Origin: Candidatus Peregrinibacteria bacterium CG_4_9_14_0_2_um_filter_41_14
Lineage (GTDB): Bacteria; Patescibacteriota; Gracilibacteria; UBA1369; UM-FILTER-41-14
Reading direction: 5' to 3'
Length of the DNA stretch: 14,221 bases
Assembly: GCA_002788755.1 (NCBI GenBank)
Contig: PFRW01000018.1
Location: forward strand, 1 to 14,221
Shown here: in pieces, positions 1-7,189 of the stretch
How positions within the stretch are numbered: the stretch's first letter is position 1
Layout: every line of letters starts with the position of its first letter
Translations under genes and position numbers: made by a program
The notes under the pieces: model-generated
What the model was told of the DNA's origin: nothing
Seen by the model: only the letters and a program-made list of their open reading frames with translations
Database searches by the model: none

Positions 1-2
1 AA

Positions 3-1067
3 AGCGAACTAATCTCCGACTTCCTCAAAGAATACCCAACCAAAATAAACACCGCCAAACCCGGCAAACACGAAGCCGAAAACAGCACCGCCATCAACCC
101 AGGCACCCCCGTATTATACAAAGCCGACACCTTCACCGACAACCGCTCCGCCTACGGCAAAGCTTTAGGAGACCTAGCCAAACTCAACAAAAACATAGTC
201 GCCTTAACAGCCGACTTAGAAGGCTCTGTAAAAACCGGATCCGTTAAAGAAACCGACCCCGCCCGTCATATCGAATGCGGTATTGCCGAACAACACATGG
301 TAAGTTGTGCCGGCGGCATGAGTGTTGACGATTTTGTTCCATTCTGCAGCACCTTTGGCGCCTTTATGTCTAGCCGTGCCAAAGACCAAGCCCGCGTTAA
401 CGACATCAATCACGCCAACGTTAAAATGGTCGCCACCCATTGCGGCCTAAGTGTAGGCGAAGACGGCCCAACCCACCAAGCCATCGACGACATCAGTTCT
501 TTTGCCGGCTTCTTCAATACCCAAATATTTGAACCCGCCGACCCAAATCAAACCGACCGCATCATCCGCTACGTAGCCAAAACCAATGGTAACTTTTACG
601 TCCGCATGGGCCGTGCCAAAACCCCAACCATCACCAAAACCGACGGCACCCCCTTTTACGACACAAACTACACCTTTACCCCCGGCCAAGCCGACATTAT
701 TAGAGCAGGTGACAAACTAACCATCATGACCGCCGGCCCCATGCTAGCCTTCGCCCTCAAAGCCATATCCGAATTAGGCATAGATGGCATCGAAGTAATC
801 GCCGTCAGCAGCTTCACTCCTTTTGACAATCAAACCATTTTAAGCAGCCTCAAAAAAACCGGCAAAGGAATCACAATCCACGACCACAACATCCACACCG
901 GTCTCGCCAGCTATGTTAGCCAAGCCCTAGCCCAAAGCCAACAAACCGCCCAAATCATTAACCTCGGCGTTGCCCACTACCAACTCTCCGGCACCGAAAC
1001 CGAACTTTACGACAAGGCCGGCATGGGAGTGGAGGGGATTAAGCGAGCGATTAGCGAGCTGCTGTAG
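3..1067 (+). CDS. tkt: Transketolase, C-terminal part (5' end outside window)
   Basis: Transketolase moves two-carbon ketol units between sugar phosphates using thiamine diphosphate, in the cytoplasmic non-oxidative pentose-phosphate pathway. The reading frame is open from base 3, so the gene starts before the window. The first ~40 residues look like the linker after the N-terminal TPP domain. The pyrimidine-binding domain then begins (DNRSAYGKALGDLA) and contains GIAEQHM, whose Glu (288-290) matches the cofactor-activating Glu of the family. GEDGPTHQAIDD follows, and then the C-terminal domain. This is not DXS: the fold order is shared, but the motifs fit transketolase better. The gene converges on the gnd-zwf-pgl operon with one unknown gene between, consistent with linked pentose-phosphate function. 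The last ~15 codons turn abruptly G-rich because they also form the 5' arm of a terminator-like stem. Whether the N-terminal half is fused or split cannot be seen. Confidence 0.93.
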   Translation, partial: SELISDFLKEYPTKINTAKPGKHEAENSTAINPGTPVLYKADTFTDNRSAYGKALGDLAKLNKNIVALTADLEGSVKTGSVKETDPARHIECGIAEQHMVSCAGGMSVDDFVPFCSTFGAFMSSRAKDQARVNDINHANVKMVATHCGLSVGEDGPTHQAIDDISSFAGFFNTQIFEPADPNQTDRIIRYVAKTNGNFYVRMGRAKTPTITKTDGTPFYDTNYTFTPGQADIIRAGDKLTIMTAGPMLAFALKAISELGIDGIEVIAVSSFTPFDNQTILSSLKKTGKGITIHDHNIHTGLASYVSQALAQSQQTAQIINLGVAHYQLSGTETELYDKAGMGVEGIKRAISELL

Positions 1068-1112
1068 CCCGCCCCTAACCAACCAGCCATGCCAGCCATC
1101 ACTCCCATTTTT
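1023..1112 (+). terminator. Terminator-like structure overlapping the end of tkt
   Basis: ATGGGAGTG at 1023-1031 is perfectly complementary to CACTCCCAT at 1100-1108, and a run of five T follows at 1108-1112. Nested inside, AGGGG (1033-1037) pairs with CCCCT (1072-1076). The 5' arms lie inside the tkt coding sequence and the 3' arms beyond its stop. The loop is larger than in a classic intrinsic terminator, so the role is inferred. Confidence 0.5.
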
Positions 1113-1177
1113 AAACGCAAAGATGTAGACAAAAAGCAAAAAAAGCAGTAAAGTTACTATGATTTAATCCTCACACA

Positions 1178-1996
1178 ATGTCTAATCTCGAAATCATGCC
1201 GCCAGACAATCACAATGAAGCCTACAAAGGGCTTTTAATGGATCAGAAAACCATCGACAGTTTAACCATAAGATCAGACGAACCAGCAGCAAACGACAAT
1301 CTGGCAGCAGCAAACGATAATCTAGAAGTAGCCCTGGGTGACTTAGGTACCTTCATGGAAATTGCCGACAAAATTGGAGGCTTTAATGAAAAAGATCTTA
1401 AAACCATGAAAGAAAACCTCCTTAATAACAAAAAACTTCAAGCTAAAACCGGCTACAACGACGAACAATTTAAAAAATCTGTTGCAGATTGGGTGGACGT
1501 TGTCAGTCATCAAATTAACACTTTTATGACGGCAATCTTCATCGCTCGTGCCGCATCCAACCCCGAACAAGCGCTAAAAAAAGCATTTAAAAACCCGGGA
1601 ACCGTCAAAAGCATGCTTAACACACTCAGAAAAACAGCCGAACTTCGCATTGCCTTCAGCGAAAAACAACATCTTCCACCAGAAGAGGAGCGAACACGAA
1701 TGGAAAAAGTTGCCTCCGTTGCCCTCGACTTCATCAAACCAATCGACCAAATCAACATCCAATTTGCTAAAGCATTTATCAAAGTCATGGACAAGCTCGG
1801 CATCAACGATGGAGCTGAAATCGATCCCAAGTTTTTTAACCCCAACCGCTGGTCTGAACCAGAAATACTAATTGCCCAAGCTCTATTTGGTGAAATGCTT
1901 AAAATTAAAAGCGTCAATATTGTTAAAACTCACATTACCGCAATCGGCAAAGAAGAACATGATAAAGAAATGGACGTAGTCAAAGACGCCGCCTAA
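1178..1996 (+). CDS. Hypothetical helical protein, 272 residues
   Basis: I do not recognise this protein. It has no signal peptide and no clear membrane segment, and from composition it looks soluble and mostly helical, rich in Lys, Glu, Ala and Ile. The N-terminal ~35 residues are polar and probably disordered. They are followed by a short tandem AANDNL repeat (residues 37-42 and 44-49). The rest (about 55-270) reads as a run of amphipathic helices with no catalytic motif I can name. The ATG at 1178 is the first in frame and lacks a Shine-Dalgarno motif, like the other genes here; a TATGAT hexamer at 1158-1163 could be a -10 element. The stop overlaps that of the convergent pgl gene by 4 bp. 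It may be a lineage-specific protein. The reading frame itself is convincing, the function is unknown. Confidence 0.75.
   Translation: MSNLEIMPPDNHNEAYKGLLMDQKTIDSLTIRSDEPAANDNLAAANDNLEVALGDLGTFMEIADKIGGFNEKDLKTMKENLLNNKKLQAKTGYNDEQFKKSVADWVDVVSHQINTFMTAIFIARAASNPEQALKKAFKNPGTVKSMLNTLRKTAELRIAFSEKQHLPPEEERTRMEKVASVALDFIKPIDQINIQFAKAFIKVMDKLGINDGAEIDPKFFNPNRWSEPEILIAQALFGEMLKIKSVNIVKTHITAIGKEEHDKEMDVVKDAA
1286..1323 (+). repeat. Short 21-bp-period direct repeat inside the 1178 gene
   Basis: The 17-base segment at 1286-1302 recurs at 1307-1323 with a single C/T difference, a 21-bp period that keeps frame. It encodes AANDNL twice. This looks like a small in-frame duplication in a disordered N-terminal tail. 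Confidence 0.7.
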
Positions 1997-2676
1997 CTAC
2001 CAAACACAACCGTCACCTTCTCAACATTCGCAATCAAAAGCTGTACAGGCAAGCCCCCTTGCCCCTGCAGCTTTTCAAACATGTCTTGCTTTTCTTCACC
2101 TTTCAACAGCAAAATAACTTCCTTGGCTTTACTTACAGCTTTTAAGCTAAAAGTTAAACGCTTTTTAACGGCAAACTCATCAGTTTCACTTGTTGTCGCC
2201 AATTCCTTAGTGGTTAACGCTTCCGACCCGGGAAAAATAGAAGCAATATGCCCATCCGGGCCAACACCCAACAACAATAAATCAAACAAATAGCCCTTTT
2301 CCTCTAAAAGATCCTGCAACTCCAAACTCATCTCTTCGGCACTTTCCTCAAAGCTCAAAGACTCCGTATCAAAACCAACAACATTGTAATCGGGAATACC
2401 CGCCGGATCGACCAACACGTCCAAAAGCATTTTCAAATTACTATCATCGCTGTCTGAAGGCACAAAACGCTCATCCGTTAACAAACACATGACCTCACCC
2501 CAATCGATTGTTTTAGAAGCGGATAACAGGGCGTAAGCCCCTTGCGCTGTTTTCCCACCGGTTAACCCCAAATAAAAATCATCCTTATGCGTCAATTTCC
2601 ACTTCATAATTCTTTTAGTAACCAATGTGGCTACTTTCTGATCAAACTCCGCCTCTGCACATTCAATAATTTTCAT
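1993..2676 (-). CDS. pgl: 6-phosphogluconolactonase
   Basis: It hydrolyses 6-phospho-D-glucono-1,5-lactone to 6-phosphogluconate, the second step of the oxidative pentose-phosphate pathway, in the cytoplasm. The 227-residue length is normal for the SOL/DevB-type family. Visible family motifs in order are LTGGKT (38-43), DERFVPSDSDDSN (68-80), GVGPDGHIASIFPG (137-150, the sugar-phosphate site) and RLTFS (173-177). It is the last gene of the gnd-zwf-pgl unit, 9 bp after zwf, so co-transcription and probably translational coupling are likely. There is no Shine-Dalgarno motif before the ATG. Its TAG stop overlaps the TAA of the convergent 1178 gene by 4 bp, with no terminator between. Family assignment is secure. 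The symbol devB is also used. Confidence 0.93.
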   Translation of the reverse strand: MKIIECAEAEFDQKVATLVTKRIMKWKLTHKDDFYLGLTGGKTAQGAYALLSASKTIDWGEVMCLLTDERFVPSDSDDSNLKMLLDVLVDPAGIPDYNVVGFDTESLSFEESAEEMSLELQDLLEEKGYLFDLLLLGVGPDGHIASIFPGSEALTTKELATTSETDEFAVKKRLTFSLKAVSKAKEVILLLKGEEKQDMFEKLQGQGGLPVQLLIANVEKVTVVFGS

Positions 2677-2685
2677 AGTTCTGCA

Positions 2686-4113
2686 TTAATCAAAATAATT
2701 ATGCCACATAAATCCATCATCACTAACTAATTTGTCCGCACCTTTAGTACCCATACCACCAACCTCGTATTTTTCCAATTTAACTTTATTTTCCGCAAAA
2801 GCATCTAGTAGGGGATCAATCACTTTCCAAGCGGCAAACACCTCTTCAAAACTTAAAAACAACAAACGATTCCCACGGATCGCTTCTAACAATAATCGAC
2901 CATGCTCATGCAAACAGTCACCACTACAGAAGATTGGTCGACCGGTTGTAAGCTCTGTAAACGCAATTTTAGTGCCACCCATTTTTGTATATAACTTAAA
3001 TTCAATTTTTTCTTGCGGCTGTAACTGAATCACTAGTTTATTAGTTCCCAAATCCTCAAAAGCCCCCTCCTGTAAAGAATGCTGTTTAAACTCAATCACA
3101 ATCGCTGTCCATTTCTGCTTCATCTTTTTACCCGTGCGTAAATAAATCGGCACACCATGCCAACGCAAATTATCAATCTTTAATTTTAATGCCGCAAACG
3201 TTTCCGTAGTCGAAGTGGAAGCAACACCATCTTCCTCTAAATATCCTGCATACTGCCCGCGCACCAAAGAATCCTCTATATCATCCACTTTAAAATCCTC
3301 AAACACATGGCGTTTTTCTCGATGCAATGTTTCCTCATTAATTTGAGCCGGCAAACTCATTACCAAAAATGCCAAAATCTGAAAAACATGCGACTGCACC
3401 ATGTCACGCAACGTCCCCACATGTTCAAAATAACCGGCACGCCCTTCTATACCACCAGGCTCAAAAGCAGTAATTTGAATATTAGCAATATGTTTCCCTT
3501 TAATCAAAGTCGTCAAAATTGAATTGGCATAACGCAAAGAAAGCACATTAAACACCGCCTCTTTACCCAAATAATGATCCAATAAATAAAGCTGATGCTC
3601 ATCATAACAACTCGTTAACTCCTTTTCCAACTCTTTAGCAGTTCTATAATTATAACCAAACGGCTTTTCCAAAATTAAACGCACTTTGGCAAACTCCGTA
3701 TCCAATTTCGTACAAACATTGTGAATTATCGACGAAAAAACAGATGGCGGCACCGAAAAATAAACAAGACGCACCCGATCTTTTTTCTCTTCAATTTCAG
3801 GCAACCAACCGGCAAGCTTATGGTATGCATCTTCATCATCATACTCACCACTGTAATAATGCACCCGCTCCAAAATTTTAAGCAATAATTTTTCATCAAC
3901 ATTGTCCACCGCCGCTCTAACCGCCTCCGCAAAAATCTCCCGAAACTTCTCATTACTCATTTTAGATCTTGCATAGCCAACAACTTGATAATCGACATCG
4001 TTTAATCGTCCTTCAAGTGCTAAATGATAAACACCGGGAAAAATTTTAAGCTTAGCCAACGATCCCGAAGCACCAAAGACTACCAATGTAAAATTTTGAT
4101 CTGCAACCTGCAC
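2686..4113 (-). CDS. zwf: Glucose-6-phosphate 1-dehydrogenase
   Basis: It oxidises glucose 6-phosphate to 6-phosphogluconolactone and is the NADPH-forming entry to the oxidative pentose-phosphate pathway. Its 475 residues fit the bacterial family. The Rossmann fingerprint is GASGSLA (14-20), where most members have GASGDLA, so the Asp is replaced by Ser. Arg49 (YARS) fits NADP preference. EKPFG is at 149-153. The substrate-site signature DHYLGKE is at 179-185, and DMVQSH ends at His242, matching the catalytic base; Asp179 and His180 complete the usual trio. HGVPIYLRTGKKM lies near the C-terminal half. All catalytic residues I can place are present, so the enzyme is probably active despite the Ser substitution. 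It is the middle gene of the operon, 24 bp after gnd and 9 bp before pgl. Confidence 0.96.
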   Translation of the reverse strand: MQVADQNFTLVVFGASGSLAKLKIFPGVYHLALEGRLNDVDYQVVGYARSKMSNEKFREIFAEAVRAAVDNVDEKLLLKILERVHYYSGEYDDEDAYHKLAGWLPEIEEKKDRVRLVYFSVPPSVFSSIIHNVCTKLDTEFAKVRLILEKPFGYNYRTAKELEKELTSCYDEHQLYLLDHYLGKEAVFNVLSLRYANSILTTLIKGKHIANIQITAFEPGGIEGRAGYFEHVGTLRDMVQSHVFQILAFLVMSLPAQINEETLHREKRHVFEDFKVDDIEDSLVRGQYAGYLEEDGVASTSTTETFAALKLKIDNLRWHGVPIYLRTGKKMKQKWTAIVIEFKQHSLQEGAFEDLGTNKLVIQLQPQEKIEFKLYTKMGGTKIAFTELTTGRPIFCSGDCLHEHGRLLLEAIRGNRLLFLSFEEVFAAWKVIDPLLDAFAENKVKLEKYEVGGMGTKGADKLVSDDGFMWHNYFD

Positions 4114-4137
4114 GGTAATAAAAGTTAAAAAATTAGA

Positions 4138-5538
4138 TTACGCACCCCACTCCGTATGAAAAGTCCCTTCCAAATCCGTTCGCTTATAAGTATGAGCGCC
4201 AAAAAAATCGCGCATCGCCTGAATTAAATTAGCGGAAGAAGTCTCCTTAAAAATACCATAAACATAATTTAAAGACGAAGCCATTGCCGCCAATGGCAAC
4301 CGATCCTTACCGCCCAGTGCAAGCGCCTCCTGCCACAAATCCAAAGTTGGCAACAAATCGGCCTGAATCTCGGCAAATTCAAATAAATGCTTTGTTTGAT
4401 CTTTTTGCCACAAAATTGTAAAAAGTTGTAACAATTCAGCTCTAATAATACAACCTCCTTGCCAAATACGGCTAATCTCCGCCAAATTTAAGCCAAATCC
4501 ATACTCTTTTTCCGCAGCCTGCAACAACATAAAACCTTGTGCATAAGCACTAATTTTTGCGCCAAACAAAGCTGCTTCCACACCTACTTTAAATTGATCC
4601 ACCTCCGCAAGCGGTAACGAAACCTTAGCCAAATTCGCCTTTCCTAATCTAGATCGCAAATCTTTAAAAGCACTCAAATTACGTGCATTAACCGCTTCCA
4701 TAACTGTTCCCAAGGGAATTCCCAATTCCAATGCTTCCATTGCTGTCCAACGCCCGGTCCCTTTTTGACCGGCACTATCTAATATTTTGTCTAACAAATA
4801 ACCAGCTGTCTTTTCATCTTTCTGATTAAAAATCGTCACTAAAATCTCCACCAAAAACGATGCCAATCGCCCCTGATTATACGAAGCAAAAGTCGCTGCC
4901 AAATCGGCCATGTCCAAGCCACCAACAAAACGCAACAACGTATAAGCCTCGGCCAACAGTTGCATATCGCCATACTCAATTCCATTATGAACCATCTTCA
5001 CATAATGCCCAGCGCCCCCCTTACCCATATAAGCAACACAAGCCTCACCATTAAAATCTTTAGCCGCAATCTTCTCAAGAATCGGCGCAAAAGCATCATA
5101 AGCCATTTTAGACCCACCGGGCATTAAGCTGGGCCCCTTTAACGCTCCTTCTTCACCTCCGGAAATTCCACATCCCAAAAACCCGATACCTTTAGCATTT
5201 AGGCGCACTTCACGCGCTACAGTTTCCTTATAATAACTATTCCCACCATCCATAATCATATCGCCTTCTTCCAATAGACCGTTTAACTCCTCATCTAAAA
5301 CCGCATCTACCGCATCCGAAGGCACCATAATAATAATTTTTCGCGGGCGCTCAATACTTTGCACAAACTCTTTTAAATCAGCAAAGCCAACCAAAGTTTC
5401 ATCACCAAACTCTTCAACAAAATCCGTTGTTCTTTGCACTGTTCGATTATAAACGCTCACCTTAAAACCCCGACTATGAATATTTCTCGCCAAATTACGA
5501 CCCATCACACCTAGCCCCAGTAAGCCAATATTGCTCAT
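4138..5538 (-). CDS. gnd: 6-phosphogluconate dehydrogenase, decarboxylating
   Basis: It converts 6-phosphogluconate to ribulose 5-phosphate, CO2 and NADPH, the last oxidative step. I prefer the ATG at 5538 (MSNIGLLGLGVMG), which matches the usual family N-terminus and has a weak GGA 9-11 bases upstream. An ATG at 5553 would add MLDAE. With the 5538 start the protein has 466 residues, the long, dimeric E. coli-like class. GLGVMGRN is the coenzyme fingerprint, and NRT after the second strand fits NADP. ISGGEEGALKGPSLMPGG is the substrate-binding loop. GGAGHYVKMVHNGIEYGDMQ carries the catalytic Lys181, Asn185 and Glu188. The C-terminal helical domain is complete, to residues HTEW near the end. 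It is the promoter-proximal gene of the operon and is divergent from ssb. Confidence 0.96.
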   Translation of the reverse strand: MSNIGLLGLGVMGRNLARNIHSRGFKVSVYNRTVQRTTDFVEEFGDETLVGFADLKEFVQSIERPRKIIIMVPSDAVDAVLDEELNGLLEEGDMIMDGGNSYYKETVAREVRLNAKGIGFLGCGISGGEEGALKGPSLMPGGSKMAYDAFAPILEKIAAKDFNGEACVAYMGKGGAGHYVKMVHNGIEYGDMQLLAEAYTLLRFVGGLDMADLAATFASYNQGRLASFLVEILVTIFNQKDEKTAGYLLDKILDSAGQKGTGRWTAMEALELGIPLGTVMEAVNARNLSAFKDLRSRLGKANLAKVSLPLAEVDQFKVGVEAALFGAKISAYAQGFMLLQAAEKEYGFGLNLAEISRIWQGGCIIRAELLQLFTILWQKDQTKHLFEFAEIQADLLPTLDLWQEALALGGKDRLPLAAMASSLNYVYGIFKETSSANLIQAMRDFFGAHTYKRTDLEGTFHTEWGA

Positions 5539-5578
5539 CTCTGCGTCCAACATAAAATAGCATTAGATTCTTAACTCA

Positions 5579-5607
5579 AGCATACTTCAAGAGTATAAAT
5601 TTGCCAA
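5579..5607 (-). promoter_or_regulatory. Probable promoter of the gnd-zwf-pgl operon
   Basis: On the minus strand TTGGCA (5607-5602) is followed after exactly 17 bases by TATGCT (5584-5579). This would start transcription near 5572, about 34 nt before the preferred gnd ATG. The -35 lies on the same bases as the ssb -35. A second possible -10, TATACT (5597-5592), has no good -35. Confidence 0.4.
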
Positions 5608-5629
5608 CCATCTTCTAATCAACTAGAAT
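5601..5629 (+). promoter_or_regulatory. Probable sigma70-type promoter of ssb
   Basis: TTGCCA (5601-5606) and TAGAAT (5624-5629) each match consensus at five of six positions and are separated by 17 bases. Transcription would start near 5636, about 30 nt before the ssb ATG at 5666. This excludes the in-frame TTG at 5630 as a start, since it would lie upstream of the transcript. Confidence 0.6.
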
Positions 5630-5665
5630 TTGAGCACAAACATAATATCTAACAATATCCTTCTC

Positions 5666-6142
5666 ATGGCATTTTCTCTAAATCGAGCCCAATTAATCGG
5701 TAACATTACCCGCGATCCCGAAATGCGCACCACCCCCAACGGCACCGCCGTCACCAGCTTTTCCGTAGCCACCAACTTTAGCTGGACCGACAAAAACGGC
5801 CAAAAACAAGACAAAGTCGAATTCCACAACATCGTCGCCTGGGCCCGCCTAGCCGAAATCATCCACCAATACGCCCACAAAGGCACCAAAGTATTTGTAG
5901 AAGGCCGAATCGAAACCCGCGACTGGGAAGGCGAAGACGGCGTCAAACGCTACCGCACCGAAATCATCGCCGACAACTTCATCATCCTAGACTCCAAAGG
6001 CAACCCAACCTCAATCCAACCCCCCGCCGCCGCAGCAACCCCCGCCGCCCGAGCCCCACAAAGCATTAAAAAAGCCGAGGAACCAGCCCCCCAAGAACAA
6101 CATGTTAGCGACGAGGTGAGTATTGATGATCTGCCGTTTTAA
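5666..6142 (+). CDS. ssb: Single-stranded DNA-binding protein
   Basis: It coats single-stranded DNA during replication, recombination and repair and recruits partner proteins through its C-terminal tip. The ATG at 5666 gives MAFSLNRAQLIGNI, the standard SSB start. The open frame runs back to a TTG at 5630, but that lies just after a predicted -10 element. The protein has 158 residues. The OB fold spans about 1-110, with LIGNITRDPEMR, VEFHNIVAW and GTKVFVEGRI all typical. A low-complexity Ala/Pro/Glu linker spans about 111-147, and the acidic tip is IDDLPF (153-158). The gene is strongly biased to A and C on the coding strand until its last ~30 bases, where G rises and TGAGTATT (6117-6124) pairs with AATACTCA (6172-6179) past the stop. 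It is monocistronic, followed by a terminator. Confidence 0.96.
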   Translation: MAFSLNRAQLIGNITRDPEMRTTPNGTAVTSFSVATNFSWTDKNGQKQDKVEFHNIVAWARLAEIIHQYAHKGTKVFVEGRIETRDWEGEDGVKRYRTEIIADNFIILDSKGNPTSIQPPAAAATPAARAPQSIKKAEEPAPQEQHVSDEVSIDDLPF

Positions 6143-6183
6143 TAGGCGAGCGCCAGCGAGCCCCTGCGATGAATACTCAAAAT

Positions 6184-6245
6184 AAACTCTCCAGCCCACC
6201 AAAAACCGGCTTCAGCCACTAAAGTGGAATGTAGAGAGTTTTTTT
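6184..6245 (+). terminator. Intrinsic terminator after ssb
   Basis: AAACTCTC (6184-6191) pairs with GAGAGTTT (6234-6241), inside it CCAC (6196-6199) pairs with GTGG (6224-6227), and a small GGC-TTCA-GCC hairpin (6208-6217) caps it. Seven T follow (6239-6245). An alternative inner hairpin is CCAC-TAAA-GTGG (6216-6227). Confidence 0.7.
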
Positions 6246-6313
6246 GATATATATATTTTTCTTACCCCTTACAAATACCGCCTCACCACCCCAGGCACAA
6301 AAACCAACACCAT

Positions 6314-6319
6314 TATAAT
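6314..6319 (+). promoter_or_regulatory. Possible -10 element for the 6341 gene
   Basis: A perfect TATAAT lies 22 bases before the ATG at 6341, which would give a leader of about 15 nt. No convincing -35 is seen at 16-18 bases upstream, so this is weak on its own. Confidence 0.35.
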
Positions 6320-6340
6320 TAGCCTTAAATAACCTCGATA

Positions 6341-7093
6341 ATGAAATCTGGAAATACTACATCCATCACAACAAATGTCGAAAGATTACAGCAACTAGGC
6401 TTTCTCCCACACACACTTTCACCGAACACCACAATCTTACGAGACATAATGGATATTTCAACCGACTGCCTCGAAGCAATAGTTAGAGCCATGCCAAAAG
6501 AATTGTTTAGACCACCAACTCATCCAGGGCGATTGCCAGACTATATCCCAATTGCAACAACAATTCGCCTTTTTGCAGAAAAATTATTACATGTTTCCGG
6601 CATCAATTTCCATCCACCTGCAAATCTTCAGGCTCCTGGCTGTACTCATATTGATCGGCAAGGAGGGCACATATCTATATATTCAAACGTCATTACACCA
6701 GACGATTTAAAATTAAAAGAATTTCAACGTTCAAAACTACAAACTCCTATATATACAGCTTTTGAATTACCACCAAATGAAGAGCCAATAATGACATGCC
6801 ACATTCCTCTTATTACTGAAACTGAACAAAATAAACAACCAACAGCCCACTATAATTATATGACATTGCCACCTGCCCCAAATCGACACTGTGCAATAGA
6901 ACAAATGGCAGATGCCCAAGCCACTCTACTGTATTTAGACACATCTATCGCGAACCTAATTGACAGACTAAATCAACAACACAAAATATACTATCCCGAC
7001 CACGACGTCACTCAAGCTACTATTGTTGGGCCCTTAGACACAAAGACAGTAAGCATCTATGCCATGCAAGATAGGTACCTTGAATTAATCTAA
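6341..7093 (+). CDS. Hypothetical protein, 250 residues
   Basis: I do not recognise this protein. It appears soluble, with no signal peptide or membrane segment. It is rich in Thr, Ile, Pro, His and Leu. The first ~90 residues look helical (ERLQQLGFLP, ATTIRLFAEKLL). The middle (about 95-180) is Pro-rich and probably beta, with GCTHIDRQGGHISIYSN as its most distinctive stretch. A helix follows (EQMADAQATLLYLDTSIANLIDRLNQQ), then a short beta C-terminus. No catalytic signature can be named; the scattered Cys and His residues do not form a clear metal motif. Codon use is visibly more A/T-rich and less C-biased than in ssb, gmk or ileS, so it may be an acquired or fast-evolving gene. It sits alone between the ssb terminator and the gene-free RNA-like region. 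Confidence 0.7.
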   Translation: MKSGNTTSITTNVERLQQLGFLPHTLSPNTTILRDIMDISTDCLEAIVRAMPKELFRPPTHPGRLPDYIPIATTIRLFAEKLLHVSGINFHPPANLQAPGCTHIDRQGGHISIYSNVITPDDLKLKEFQRSKLQTPIYTAFELPPNEEPIMTCHIPLITETEQNKQPTAHYNYMTLPPAPNRHCAIEQMADAQATLLYLDTSIANLIDRLNQQHKIYYPDHDVTQATIVGPLDTKTVSIYAMQDRYLELI

Positions 7094-7155
7094 CACACAA
7101 AAAATTAGAGACGTAAGCCTAGGACACATGATTCTAACAATTAAGTATATGAATC

Positions 7156-7189
7156 AGAGGTGAGGACTGTACGCCTCTACGTTTTGTTT
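7156..7189 (+). terminator. Probable terminator after the 6341 gene
   Basis: AGAGGTG (7156-7162) pairs with CGCCTCT (7172-7178) over seven pairs, one of them G-T, around a nine-base loop. The T-rich stretch ACGTTTTGTTT follows (7179-7189). The T tract is interrupted, so efficiency is uncertain. The hairpin could instead be the 5' domain of the RNA described next. Confidence 0.45.

Noticed and set aside
5539..5553. ATG at 5553 as the gnd start
   Set aside because: It would add MLDAE before the canonical MSNIGLLGLGVMG. The inner ATG fits the family and has a weak GGA upstream. It is not fully excluded.
5630..5665. TTG start for ssb giving 12 extra residues
   Set aside because: The TTG directly follows a good -10 hexamer, and the ATG at 5666 gives the conserved SSB N-terminus.
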